Source: Allacma fusca
Lineage: Eukaryota; Arthropoda; Collembola; Symphypleona; Sminthuridae
Length of the DNA stretch: 64,000 bases
NCBI GenBank assembly: GCA_947179485.1
Contig: OX359248.1
Location: forward strand, 50,416,386-50,480,385
Reading direction: 5' to 3'
Positions within the stretch are counted from its first letter, which is position 1, and every line of letters starts with the position of its first letter. The notes beneath the pieces are model-generated. The model made no database searches. It saw only the letters and a program-made list of their open reading frames with translations, and was not told the DNA's origin. Made by a program: the position numbers and the translations under genes. Positions 1 through 14,800 of this stretch are shown piece by piece.

Positions 1-2806
1 TCTTTTTATTTTTGCGTGCTTCCGTCATTACAGTCCTATTACATATAGATTGTACATGTTATACCTCCACCCCTTGACAGCCAACTAGGAATTACCCCAA
101 CGTTTCCATAAATCTTCAATCATTGTTGTTTCTTCCACGACTACTTCTCCAAATCCGGATCCTACTTCTCCTTCTATCTCCCATGCTTGTTAAATGTGAA
201 AAGTCTTGAAAACATGACATCAAAGTTGAATATCCTGACAGGAAAAAACTATCATTTGACAAACGTTAAATCACATATACTGTAGTATACAGCAGCCGTG
301 TAATGAATATTGCTCAACATTCCAATATACCCCCTTCCAATATATGGGCAGCAGCCCTTACTCCCTACTATATACAGTACCTTACTAGCACACGGAACAG
401 TAGTGTGACTACAGACAGGTAATTGTGCATATGAAGGTACAAGATGAGAAGCAAGTAAAAGTAACATTCCAAGTGCTAATACCTCTCAATCTTGAGCTTA
501 ACTTATTGTAACTATCCCCATGTATACATTTATACGGCAATCATTTTAAAAGGATTAAGTCCTTAGTCCCAAATGCTTTTAACTTGCTTTATTTGAGGAC
601 TTTGAGAGAGATGAGAAGGGTGGATGGTAATCGGGTTACATGGACACATAGATAGGAGCAATAATTATTATTATACGCGTTAACAGATGACCAGCCAGGG
701 TTGACCGCTCCAACCCTCTCTCCACTCTGTATGACCACTCCAACCCTCCACCTCCTTTGTTCTTATCGTTTTTTCCGAGAGAAAAATCAAGTTTTTGACA
801 AATGGATAGGCCTGGAGTTGGGTGCGGCTGGAGATTGATAAGAGGAATATCGGTGAGGATGATGCTATTTAGACGACCGAAAGGAGCAATTTTCTGGTTA
901 ATTTCCCATTCTAACCAAAAGTTGATTCCTCAGTACGAGTCAGTTAGTGGGGAGGGAGCTGGTCGTAGGATCTGATTTGATTCCGTGATGAATGCGGACT
1001 TGGTTTTTTCACACTGACTGGACTTAAGTTTCAGTCTGAGCCTGAGTAAGTATAGCGGGTTTGTGGTGTGTCCTACATACCAGAGGATAGGCTCCTATAC
1101 CTATGTATGTGTGGGAATTGAATAGGAGCTCATGCTATTCCCGGACACGAACCCATCATTACTTGCAGTTAGCTATGTTTCACCTCAACTATTTCAGAGA
1201 TCCATGTGAATGCATGCCTGGTCATAAAAAAGCACTATTGGTTTGAAAGCAATCTGAACGTCTCAGGGAAGCCTCTCCAGCAGTGTCCATAGAAACTTAC
1301 GACAATATATGTATAGGTACTTATAAGGGTTATTGTAGAAACTTCTCACTCGCTCTCTCAGTTATTATGGATAGAGTGCCATTGAGACTGTAGACAAGCC
1401 ATGTACTCATATGTACATGCGTGCATAGATAGTACTTAAGAGTACACTAACAAATGTTCTGTTTTCTTAAGAATCTCTTCCATATGTGAGTACGCTGGGG
1501 CCTCTAATAACTGTGGGGTTACTTAAGCCTGCGTTTAAACCCTCATGCGTGCGTCCTGACTGCACTCAGTTACACACGCATTCATAGGACATAATACCTA
1601 ACACTTGTACATAGTGAGTCTCTCTCCTTGTCCACATATCATACGCACGCTGATATGTATACATGGACTTTTGCTACTATGTACGCACTTGGAGTAAAAC
1701 TGTAGAGAGAGAGAGAGAGAGAGAGAGAGGAAAGGGGAGACCCCCGAAATTCTTGAACTGACTATTAGCCGTACGCACACAAAAGATTTCCTTAGATTCA
1801 CTTCTTCTCCTCTTACTCGATCCTGTGTAAGTTGTTGGATCATCTCGACAGAGAACACAAACATCTCAACTTTTTAAAAGACACACGTTCCCTCAACTTC
1901 CCCTTCAGACAAATCGTGACTTTTGTCCAAGGCAGATCTACGCGGGCCACTCCATCGGAATTCCATGTGGCAGACTCAGAGTCTACGTTAAGTACTGGAG
2001 TGGACCGTTTGTCCTCCTATAGGGCACTCAGCCATAGGTGTCATTGTTTTTACTAGCCCGAGTAATAAACAGATTAGTAGTCCCAAGTGGTTCTCATCTT
2101 ATAATGAAATTTCATTAGTGAGTGTTTGTTTTGCCAGAGACAGATAAATGTGAGAGGGGGGATTCGTACTCGCCACATGCAGTTACTCGTCATATGCCGA
2201 ATGGAATGGTGAATGTGCGGATTGCTGGTGAGACATCCTATCATTATTGGAGAAGGCATCAAGAGTAATTAAATTCCCTCATACGGACCGATGTCTATCA
2301 TTAGACAAACAATCGGCTCTTTTGGCAGGGAAACAACTTTTTTCACCGCCTGATTTCCAAGATAATTATCATATAGAGATAGAGACGTGTCTGTATATAT
2401 TTACACGCCATGAGCCCCACACTACTCACAACTTTCTGCCTTCAAAAGGAAACTCCAACTTAAAGTCCAATTTTATTACCCAAAGTGTGGACAAACAACC
2501 AGCTTCTCTTCTGCCTTCACGCATACTGCCGTCATAAAAACTGCTCAATAAAAACACACACTGCCACTTTTGCAATTTCTAACCAAATACTAGCTCCTTC
2601 ACTAAAGTCAGGTCCTACTTCATGAGTAAGCTGTCGTCTGTATATCTATACTTTACTATAATAATTATATGAAACATATATAGCTACCTACGGTTTTCCT
2701 GGACGGACTTGAGTGAGAAAAAAAAGACGTGAGTGTGCCTCCAGTGGGATTTTGTGTGTACATAAAAAGAATCTGTCAGTGTGTGCATATACTATGGTGT
2801 GGTAAC
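1..2806. other. Upstream flank of peroxidasin, no gene recognised
   Basis: No open reading frame here looks protein-like on either strand. The stretch contains a (GA)n microsatellite near 1703-1730. The last 150 bases before the peroxidasin start are AT-rich with TATA-like words (around 2672-2682), but no promoter can be assigned from sequence alone. It may hold 5' untranslated exons of peroxidasin. Confidence 0.5.
1703..1730. repeat. (GA)n microsatellite
   Basis: An uninterrupted run of about 14 GA units, directly visible. Simple repeat in the flank of the peroxidasin gene. Confidence 0.95.
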
Positions 2807-5800
2807 ATGGCCCAAGGAGGAATTAATCTTAAGTGGCAGTTCTTGCTAAAGTCATTATTGTTCTTTTGGTTGTGTGTATTCTCTTCGGCCCAAAGGGATG
2901 GTCCGAGAAGTAGCACTTCTTGTCCGCTCAGGTGTCTTTGTTTCAGGACTACCGTCAGATGCATGTTCTTACATTTGGAGAAAATTCCTGATGTTCCTTC
3001 CGACACCACAATCTTGTAAGTCTTTTCCAGCTTTTTTGATAACTTCATTTTTTTTCTTCCTTCTGATATCTTTATTTTTTTAAACATCTGACAACTTAAT
3101 TCCTATGTAATCTCCAGTCGTGTCTTCAACTGTTTTAATTCTCAGCCAATTAATGCCTGAGCTCAAGTAGATATCTCAAGCATGCATAAATAATAATCAG
3201 GAAAAAATTAAACGCACGTTCGGAACATCTTATACTGCTAGAACCAAGCCTTAGTATCTACGGAAAACTGGTTAATGCAGCTACAGCTGTAGTAAGTACA
3301 GTGTATATTCTCCATAGTAGATATTATCATCCCGAAGTAAATATCAATACTAAAATATGGAATGCCAATAGATTTATTTATCAAGAGAATTTTATATTCC
3401 TGTGTATAAAAGTTTGAAAAGGATTGAAAAAAATAAAGACAGGAAGGTTATTTTTGAGGGGGTCTGGGAAAAATTCCATGCAATTTTTAATGGACTCCGC
3501 TGAGGCTGATCCTGTTGGTTGCAAGTTAATTTTAGGATTTTGAAATGGATTGTATAATTAACTGCAGCCCAGATCTGTGGTAGAATCATTGCCCGAGCGC
3601 TACTGTGTAATTATACGTATGTACATATGTCTGTATCATTGGCAATAAATGTATCATTTACAGTGCAATCAGGCGGAAAAAAAATCTGGAACTTGTATTA
3701 ATTCCACTCTGCTTGTCGAACCCTGGCAAGGTTGACCATGAAAATTGTAGTGGAAAGCAGACGAATGCAAATAACTGTGGAATTATTGATATCTCATGTA
3801 TGTAATGTAAGTACGCATGTAATGACTATAGGGAAAATGTATTCACGAAATCTTATTGCTACACAAATACGTGTACAAAAGCACATCACGACTGAACTTA
3901 TCAGAATGGGTTTTAATGCTGAGAGAGAACTTCCTCGTGACCCACCGGCTATCTCTTTGATTACTTTATATCCCATAGTAACATAAGCCAGCTGAAAGGC
4001 TTTCAAGAAAAATGGCAGAACGCTCAGATTGAAGATTGCATGCAAGTTTTTGCAAATTCTCCAACAGCCCCACTGTTTACACAGAGTTATTTCTGTTTTA
4101 CAATTATGCACAGTTTATGAGCTCATATACATTTGTATGTAATCCCAAGTAGAGGGACTGCCTCGCGCCAACCAAAATACATAGATACATGTGTTCATAT
4201 CTAAGTATAATGCTTCCCTACTGTAACACTTTTGATGGGTATGCAATTCTGAAATTGCTCACAAAGTGATTCGCAGAAAAACTCGAGAAAACAAATTGAG
4301 CAGAGGGAGGAAATCGCCCAGTTGTTGATGAAGCCTTTTTACTCTATCAATTGAGTTTTATTTACAAAGCTTGCATCACTACAGTATGTGCTAAAATCTG
4401 TCATGAGTAATTGGAGCTAATTATGCAACTGAATGAGAGACTTGTGTGTGTAATAATTTATTTTTACAAGAGGGAAATATGCTTCAAACCAGGTTGGGAT
4501 GACCTCAATAGGGAGTATTGTTAGGGGTTCCTTTCCCATAAGTAATAGATAACCCGCGTGGGTACATGCGGAGACGGAATTCCAAAGGGTTACTGAGGTC
4601 ACTGCAGTTATACACAGAGCAAGTCGAAATTACCATCCAGAAGGAATTACGTCATGGAGATACGTAAGATGAAGTGTCATGAAGTAAAGAGCAGTTGTCA
4701 TCCACTCCTAATGAGCTGCCATGCTTTGGACATTTTGACGAGTATCTGTAAAACTTCTGGCTTCAATTGTTCCTACGAGTTGTGACTTTCTTCCGCACTT
4801 GGACTTGAGAGGAACTACTTACAGCAGTAAGCATGGGGCTTCGGTACTTAAATAAAAGAAAGGCTTCACTTCAAACCGCTCGGCAGAGAGATTCTCTGAT
4901 AGCACAGCGGGGAGCTTTCAAAATTCATCCATCCGATGAGGAGAAGTTATCAATCCAAAATCAAAAGGTTATAGGTGCAGGTCAGCTTTTTTGAAGAATC
5001 AAAAAGAGCCTTGTTAGCATTATGAAGCGTAAATTAATAAAAAGGTTGGGATTCTTTACTCTATGCCCCTACAATATTATTGACTGTGACTGCACCACAG
5101 CTCCTTATTGTTCCCTAAACAAAAACAAATGGTTATAAATAGGTTACCAAACAACATATACAATGTGTTCCTACGAGCAAAAAATCATTTGACTTCCCGG
5201 CTCCTGTCACGAAGATGACTAAACATTTAGAGTCGAGAATGACACGAGACAAGGAGATATGGTCTTGCACTACAAAGTTTTCTTAAGTTATTTTTATGGA
5301 AAGTCATGATGATTGGCTGTCGGAGTGACGGACAGAAGCTTACTTTGAGTTCTGTATTGATAGTACATATTAAAAATGTACTGGTAACAAAAAAAACACA
5401 TTTGGGAGATAGTTTGCGAAGGTATCGTCTCAAGTTGGGACTTTTAAAGGCTTACTGTATGATTTGTAATGCATTAATAATATATCTCCGTGGTTTATGA
5501 ATGCGAACGTATGAAAAACTCTACTTTTATTTATTTACTGCATGCGATTCTAAATATGGAATAAGTGCTATTTGCATGTTCGGGGTATGGAATCACTTGA
5601 GGAGGTTTAGTTTGGCTTCCCAAAGCATGCACTCTGATCTTGTTTTCCGCCGCATCTCACTCTATTGCTTTAAACTTGGAGCATAAATTATTTCCGAAGC
5701 AAAAGAGCAATAACTTCGGAGCAAAAACAAAGCCATGCTTCACTTCCGCGTCTTAATTTCTATCTAGTAAGTTTGAACTCGGGTGTATGCAAAATTCTTT

Positions 5801-8800
5801 GTATATGTTTTCATGCATGTGTGTGTGTATGTTTGTGTGTGTCATTATTTGTCTAGTACTCATAGTACACAGAGACCCATATAACTCCACACGAGTATCT
5901 ACATGTTTTTAAAAAAGGCATGGCCAATGGTACAATAATTTACTCAACCTCCGACTGCCCTATATATCGGCCATGTGACGATCTTGAGCAGAGGGCTGCT
6001 GCCAGAGTGTTCTCCTCATCACGGACATGTTGTTAGCATGCTGTTTGAATATAAATAGAAAAAATATTCATGACTTTCTCGGGTCTTTGTTCCCTGTCAA
6101 TATGAATCTTCCCATAAATTCCTCGGTTGTCATCCTCAAACCGAAGTCTCTCATGTTATTACCTACAAGGCTGCTCATTCTGCATGGTTTTTATGATGTC
6201 AAATGCCTGCCATGGATCTCCTGTTCTTCGTGGTCGTCCGTAACCAAAATGGAAATTAAGAATGGTTTAATTCAGTCTTCAGTCACAGTACATAACGTAA
6301 TGGATACGTAGGCAGGGATTGGTAGTAAGACCGTAGTAGTAGTGGAGAGATTGAGTGCACATGAAAGAGCACAAACATGGACTTTTAGTTGTTCAGTGAG
6401 AGAAAACCCTGAATTGCTTAGTCCTTAATGCATAGAATCAAGAATATTAAATACATAAGCGAAGTTTTTATGAATTTTTTATAGTTTTGTTGCCCACATT
6501 CCATTTTCATGTGAGAATTTTTTTTTTCAGGCTAGATTTACCATGCTCCGTCTCCAACGAACAGTCTGTATGTACACGGCTCATGGCAAGGGGGTTCATG
6601 TTGATGGCAATAAAATGCTTGATAATGTCAATTTATTGAAGATGTCTTAGTGAGTGTGTGTGTGTGGGTGAGTAGCCACGAAAGATGGGAATACTTGAAG
6701 CTATGTACATCTATACCATTACTATATGTAAACTGATGGGTACATGCATATAAAGATTATATATCTATGTGTGTTGAGACGAGCGTATATCTAAATAGGA
6801 TCTGAACAGTTTTCAAATCAGTTTCAGTTTTGTATGGTGTACAAATGTGAGGAGATATTTAACTGATTTGATCGTGTGGGATGACTATAGCACTGCTGCA
6901 CCCATCAAAAATCAAGTATTTTAAACTCCCAAATTAATTCCCAAATAAATTCACCACCGTTTGTCTCGTCTTCCTTCACTTGTTCTCTTGGAGTGTAACG
7001 TGGAAATCATGGGAGGAGGAGGTTGCTACGTAAATGAGGCGCTCAGGAATTGTATGCACTTGCTGTTTGTTATTTTGTCATCGCCTTAAGTAGAACCTCA
7101 TTTGTTCTTCATGCACTGTTCCGACCGTTCCCCATATGTTTCTTTCTCTCTCTCTCTTTTCGTGCATCTACTTATGTAGGGACGATTGACAACTCATACT
7201 CCACTGGACTGGACACGACACAATGTATGAAAGTCAGAGCTCTCACAAATGTCACTCTAAAATTGTTTTTTCCAACGTATGTACATATGTAGAAATGTAT
7301 CTACAAGAGGATCATCTTGAAAGGAAGGGGGGAAGGTTCGACAAATCGCCACTAGTGCAATAAATTGTAGTTTTTATGTAATTGAGACGACAGTTGTGAT
7401 GGTGCGAAGCATTTTATCATTCTCACCAAATGACAAATTACACTGCCAGATGAGTTCATAGGAAAAAGAATAATTTGCAAATGATAGGATTTGTCGATTC
7501 GATTTCATATCACTCCTCTCGATTCTTAGTTTTTCCTTTTTTTGCACTTCTTGTAATCTCTCCTTGTTATTTGAAGGGAATGAGGCGTAAGTATAGAATT
7601 TTAAACAGATTGCGTATAGTTACTTAGGGAACTTTTGAAGCTGTATACTGATACATAGCTCGCATTAATTCTTGTGTTTATCCCCGTCAACTTTTCTCTC
7701 GGCACTTGGTCTGACGTCAAGAACGCCTTGGCCCACAAGATTTATTCGTGGATTCGTGGCTCCTGTCCCACCACACTTTTCTTCTTGTCGTTCCCTTGAC
7801 ACTTGCCATCCATCCTTCTCTTCGGCGGCCACACGGAACTAAAATACCAGACAAAGTCCCCACAGTCTCTTGTATATGATTATCTTCCCAAGCTTCACTC
7901 AATGCAATAACAAACTGTTTACAATTTACATCATATAAGGCCTGACTTTGAACGACTCTGCTAATAAGCGCATTTGTCCGTTTCCTCCACGGCTCTTCAA
8001 AGTTTCTAAAAGCTATGAGGTTACACATTAGCCAACAGCATCTGTATGTATCATAGGCTAAGAAGCAAATTGGTACATACTGGGTACATTCGGGGGTTTG
8101 AGAGCAGACGAACCTTAAAAAGTTGCTGTTAGCAAGCAAGCAAGCAAGCAAGCGCAATTCAAAAAGTATTAATCCGGTTGAAAAAAAAAATAGAAAGAAA
8201 CTATGTGTCCAAAATAAGTAAACACAATTCTTTCTACTGTATTTCTCACACTATGGGGACTGTCCATGCTCAGTTTCGTTTCTTCATTGTTTCTGGCAAA
8301 GCTCCTGCCTGCTTCCCAACAACTTTGGACGATACTCACATTTGCATCGTAAAAGTTTTTGCAAGTGTTCGCAGTAAGCTCCGTAATATTTGTGGGAGTG
8401 TGTGAACTTTTACTTCTTTAGAAGTGTCTGTGAATGCTTAGGTTTTTTCAGGAGTTTTTTCACATGCTTTTACTTTCGCTTCTTTACCCATTCGAAGACA
8501 TTATTTTTTGTTGCTTTCAGAACTTTTCAGACGCTCACATTTGCCTCTTAGCTGCTAATAAATAATTGTATGATGTTTACCTTGGTATGTGAAAGTGCGT
8601 ATGGGTTACATCATATGTAATGTATACGAGTGTAATATACATATCTACATGTGAGTCTGTATAATATGTATAGATATGTACATACTGTATAAACTTTGGT
8701 AGCTACACGGCTACGCTGGAAAGTGAGAATGTTGACTGAAAACCTGGGATTGAAAACCCTGTGACATTTGATATCCTTTTCTCATCTGAATTGTAAATTA

Positions 8801-11800
8801 TCCGACGAATTCTTCCAGTGTTGCTCCCGCTGGTCGTGAGAGCGCTTTTGGAGAGTTCAGTGAATGGTAACGGAAGGAAATGAGGAGATGAGACCGTGGA
8901 AGGAGAAGCGCTGACAACAACAACGTTTTCTATATGGAACTCACTTTGCAAAAGGAGTCTATGACCGTTACAAATGTGAAACATGTGTGTTAGGAAGGGA
9001 GCATAAAGGGTTGATCTTTCACGTCTCCTTTCTTCCTTCTCTCATACACAAGTACTTCCACACAATTCCCTTTTTGACTGGAGAGACATAGAATACACAC
9101 AGCTGATTCTCCTCAATTCCCCCAGCCTTTTTGTTATGACAAGTTCAAGTAAACTCTCGCTGATCAGGGCTCGGAAGAGAGAACTTGTCCATGTGTCAAT
9201 TGCTTCATCGTTGTCAGACATTGTACATGGTTCTATAGAGGGTAGTAATTGTGATGCAATTTACTCCTCGCATTCCAAAAAGTTTTCCCCGTGCAAAAGT
9301 TGTTCTTCTCAAAGAAACATTTTTTATGTTTTTTTTTGTTGGGAGGCATAGATACGTAGATATAGATACATATGATGTTGTATTTCTCAAGAGAACAGTC
9401 TCCCTCACAATAAACCATACAAGCTTGTATGAGCCGATGTTGAATAAATCCCTCACTTAAATGAATTCTCATCACAAATGAACTCATCCTTTCTTTCTGT
9501 CTGCATGACTTGAAGGGAATAATGGGAATTATGCAGATTTCCTCGTATCAACTTTAATTCAACAAAGTGTTCCACAATCTTACTCAGAATCAGTGAGTTT
9601 AAGGGCTATACGGCGTGTATTTGATAGGTTCAAAGTGATGCTGAATCAACAGCAGATAACAGGACTTGTTCCTTTACTCGGGCCATAGAACCAAACTGAC
9701 AATGTTGAGAGGAACTTGTCTGCATGCTAAACTTTCTAAGAGTCCTGTATCAATTGGTTTATTAAGCAGTTTCGTTTTTATCCGTCTTTTGTGCGGCATG
9801 TTGCCTTAAGGGCGTTCATTTCTGAGCTGTCGGGACTACATGGCTGACAAGTCCCCATTTAAATGCGGTCTTTACATCCGTATCTTCAAAAAATATCATT
9901 TATGTAAATATTTGTATCATTTTATGTAAATGCCCCCATGTATCATTTATGTTAATATATAATATCCGTAATTGTATGCTCATACACAACCTATCCATCA
10001 TTGACTGCTAAAAGGGATCACTTATGAAGCGGAATTGTTAAAAAAGGAAGAAAGGTAAAAAAAAAGTACGGAATTGTGAAGGTTATTGATTCGACAGATG
10101 GGATTTTTTCCAGGGGTATTTATTCTTGGTAATAAATCTTAAGGCAAGCGAACTATTATTATTTGTGTGTGTGTGTGTGTGTACATAGTCAATGAGTTTA
10201 AATAATGAAAGGAAGGGTAATTTTGATCCCCCGCGTTGCTCGTCGGTGACCTTTCGTTCCGTTGCACCAGTCTATGACGCAAGAAGTGGTGCAACGACCC
10301 GTCATCACTCATTAACGCTGGGGATTCTTTTTGATGTATTGGCACCGTCGGGACATGGGTTGTTAGCACTTGGTCCTTTGGTGTGGATTTGTTCACATGG
10401 AAGTTAATATGCTAATTAATTATGCATGCTGTGGGTTTGAGAGTTTTGGATGAGGAAAAAAAATTCGTGAGGACAAACCATAAGTCCTTGCTCATTTGTG
10501 TAGTCATTTGGAATATGGGCAAGGGGGCTTGAGAAAAGGCATAGCTATTTAGACTTGAGAATAGAAATTATTTACGTTGTTACTCCGAGATCACGTATAT
10601 ATTTGAATGTTTCTGTGAAAATTACACAAATTATCCTTTTTTTTACAGAGATTTACGCTTCAATCGGATTCGCGATATTCCAAAAAATAGCTTCGCACAC
10701 CTGCCTCATCTGAGTACTTTGTAAGACCTACGAAATATTTTTACACCTTTTTTGGCTTGTCGAAAAATGTGGGAATCTGATTTTGTATGTATACAAGGCA
10801 ATATAAGAGTCTTCCAGGTGGGTCTTGTCTGTACGTGATAGTTTGTTTTATTTGTTTTTATATGACAGGTTGCTAAATAACAACCACATCTCGAGACTGG
10901 AGGATGGAGCCTTTAATGGACTGGGGCAGCTTAAATTTTTGTTAGTTTAAAAACCTTGATTTTTACTCAAGTAGATATTGGTAACATAGTTATACAGTCT
11001 TCTTGAGAAATGTTAAAGAGGACATTTAGGACAAATTAGAAACATAAATTTGTCAAATTGATGGTCTGTGGCTAATTAATGGGGATGTTGTTCCTGTGTG
11101 GTAGGTATTTGTACAAGAACAGAATTCGTCACGTCGATGCTCATGTATTTCAGGGCTTGGCCAACTTAGAGCAATTGTAAGTTTTTTAATGGGGGGCTAT
11201 CATGTTGATGATTCGCAAATTATAGGGAATTTGCACATGTGATTGAAATATTATGGGACTTGATGTACACAACAGACATTACCCTATGACTTGAGGGGGG
11301 GAGTGTGTTTGGTGTAGCGTAACCAGCAATTATTTTTATTCTGTAGGTATTTGCATTACAATCTGATCCAAGAGATTGAGGCGCCCACGTTCTCCAATCT
11401 GACACAACTGGAGCGCCTGTTTTTGCACAATAACCGAATCCAACGAATACCTCACGGCTCCTTCGAGAATCTTCACAACATGAAAAGACTGTAATAAAAA
11501 AAAAAGCTTATGGGAGCATAAAAAAGACTCCTTAGAAATTTATTGTTCGCAATAAATCTCATGTCATATAATAAATCGACAGCTTAAATTGATTCCTGTG
11601 TGGTTTTTTGTCTCTCTCTCTCTCCCCCTTCTTCTTTTAGGCGGTTAGATAGTAATGCTTTAGTTTGTGACTGCGGAATGGTTCCTTTAGCACAAATGTT
11701 AGTCGACCATCCGGACACACAAGCAGCGGCCACGTGCCAACAACCTGCATCCATGCAAGGCAAACCCATCACAGCTCTGCACGAGATGAAATTGCACTGC

Positions 11801-14800
11801 CGTAAGATTCCATGTATCATGCAAAGGCAATTAACCATTTAGCCCGCTATTATTTTCTTCCAACATGGCATTATGTCTCTCTCTCTCCTCCAGGCAAACC
11901 CATCATCACAGAGGAGCCCCGAGATGTGGAAGTTAACTTTGGCAGCACGGTCTACTTCAATTGCAAGGTCGAGGGCGACCCGGCACCGGAAATCGTTTGG
12001 CTTCACAACAGGTGAAATTCCCCGCACGTGGCTTCCCCATTGTTTTGTTTTTGTTTTTAATTTCCCTTTTTTTTTTATTCTTACCTATGAACATACATAT
12101 CTACAGGCATTAATTACATATGCATACGTAATAAATACAGCAAATCCATGTAATTAGATAATTACATGTGGTAGGGAAAGTTTGACAGCTTTTAAAGGGA
12201 TGTTGTTTCAGGAGGGAAAAAAATAATGTTGTGTAAAGTCAGGAGGCCTCCAGGGGACTTGCACAAATAATTGTACGCTTGTAGGGTTGAGGGATTAAGT
12301 ATTCAGTAGTATCTATTGGAAGGTCCAATGAGGTAGTAGTTATTGGACTTTGGGAATACTTTCTAAAGGAGGGGAGGGGGGCCAAATTACAATGTATGTG
12401 CCTCAAAGGATTTTTGAAGGTTTAGGGGTTGTACTTTGAAATGCTTAGTATTCCTCGTATGCTTATAGTAGATATATTACATGCCTCGGAAAAGGATTTA
12501 TACAATTACCCCTAAATTACTATAATAATTATAAGCGTATGATATGCAATTGTGCGTTTGCATAATTATTCTGGGAGTGCGTGTATGTTTTTGTGTGTTT
12601 CGGGCCTGTTGTATCGTACGCAATTAATCTCTGTCCCCTGATTACAGCAATGAGATAAGTCCCGGACTGGAGCCGCGCTACTCCGTCCTGAACGACGGGA
12701 CACTCATGATTGCAAATGCTCAGGATGAGGATGCAGGCGGGTATGAATGCATGGCTAAGAGTACGGTGGGGGAAACCAAGTCCCGCAAGGCAAAAATGCA
12801 GTACAAAAAGTCGGTGAATAAAGTCCGTCCGCGTTTCCTTCAAGTCCCATCAGACCAGGAGGTGCCTGAAGGAGGGAATGTCATCCTAAACTGCGAAGCT
12901 GCGGGAGGTCAGATCCAGTGGTCGTTCAATGACCAACCACTTGTCAGTACGAGTAGACATGAGGTAGGCAGAAACAAATTGATTTCATAATATTTTTATC
13001 GCAGCTGCAGCTGGATATATCTAGATTTACATATAATCACATCCATTCCCTTATTAGCACCTTCCAATATTTTTCCCTTCCCAGCTCTTAGGGCTGATTA
13101 GCATTTCTCTCAGGATGTCTTTGCCATTTGTGTTGAACTGGGTTGTTGACATTGTATTGGCTAATAGTCCTTAATGTGATTGGAATCCAAGGTGTCCCAA
13201 CGGGGCTCGTTAACTATTATGAGTGTTGTGGGGAAGGACTCGGGCGTGTATCGTTGCACAGCATCCAACACTGTGGGCAAGATAGCTTCCATCGCGGAAA
13301 TCAGAGTTTTAGGCAAGTTACTACTATCCTCCTAGTTCTATCCTTCTGTTCACATTCACATATACAGTAAGTATTGAGGAAATTCCATGTTCCTGTCACT
13401 CAATAAAAACCGACTTTGCCTTTAATTGACCCTTGAAGGCAAGTCTCAACTTTGACAGCTTCCACATTTGGAGCTTGGAGTAAAACAGACGGGGGGGAGC
13501 ATTTATTATCATATGTTCTTTCCTTAAATATAGTACCACCCGTTTGGCTGGTTACACCTCTGGAACAGTCCATCCAAGTAGGGACGCTTGTGGAGCTCAA
13601 GTGTGAGGCTAGTGGGAAGCCTCAGCCTACAATTACATGGACGCATAATGGGCAACCGTTCCGTGGTTCCAGTCGCGTTGGCTTAACTCATGGAGGTATA
13701 AATAAATCTTGTATCATTCTAAATTCTCGCATAAGGATTAGGATTGACTTGCAGCAGCATTTTCTAAAATCCAAATGAAAAAACAACAGGGACTTTGGCT
13801 AAAATTCAAATGTGAGCGTTACAAATATAAAGGGCTGTAACTGTAAGTAAGAAAAATAAGCATATTCACTAATTTGATCAGTACGTAGAAATGTTTTCTT
13901 AAGCATTATGCATATTATCAGAGGATCTAATAAAAAAATCCTTAGAACGGATTTTGCCTTTAAATTTTTTTGGAATATTTACGTATTTTTGTATCTTAGC
14001 CAACGACACAATATTTGCAAGAACTGCAATTTAAAAGAGAAAAACAGTTGCAAAAAATGACATTGTGTTTCGCACACGCACATGTTATGACAGGTTAATG
14101 CAGCCGTACAATATGTACACAGTATTTGAGAGTTTTACCACCAAATATTTATTGGGATTTTAGCTATCTTTATCGAACACAAAGTTGCTAAAATAGTTAT
14201 GGGTAATTATTGCCCAAAACTATTTTAGCAACTTTTTGAATAGTAATAATTAAAGAAGAATTATGAAATGAAGTTTATGGTGACAGGTTCAAACGTTTAT
14301 GGATTTGTCGATGTTTTATATTTCAGGACAGCGTATTAGAATTAAATCTGTCATTCAGGAGGACGAGGGCGAGTATGGCTGCAGGGCGGAAAACTCGGCT
14401 GGGAATTTAGAAGCATTGGCGAACATCCGTGTGATCCCCGGAACCCCACCCGTCTTCACCCAGAATTTCGATCATCTGAACAAGTAGGATGATATGGAGA
14501 AATAGATAAATGAGAGCTTATCCTATAAAATATGAAATACAACTGGGAAATAGGAATTGCAAATATGAACATAAAAAATATTTGATAGAATTATGACTGG
14601 AAAAAATGACTATTACTGCAAATATGTCAAGAGAAAAATATTAGTTGACATTGGATTTGCTTTGATATGAACTGGGTGCGAATGTGCATACATACTTGCT
14701 TCTGTCAAAATAAGAAATTGAGTGCGAAATTACTGCTAATTTAGGAGGGTGGAGCCGGGTCGTCAAATTCAGTTAGAGTGTTCAGCATTGGGAGTCCCAT

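Noticed and set aside
8132-8153. AAGC repeat considered as a CRISPR-like or satellite array
   Set aside because: It is a five-unit tetranucleotide microsatellite without spacers.
7717-8157. 146-codon minus-strand frame in peroxidasin intron 1
   Set aside because: Begins in an AAGC tandem repeat, has no recognisable domain and no splice context.
13143-13370. 75-codon frame overlapping peroxidasin exon 9
   Set aside because: Out of frame with the Ig2 sequence ([18 protein letters not shown]) read in the true phase.
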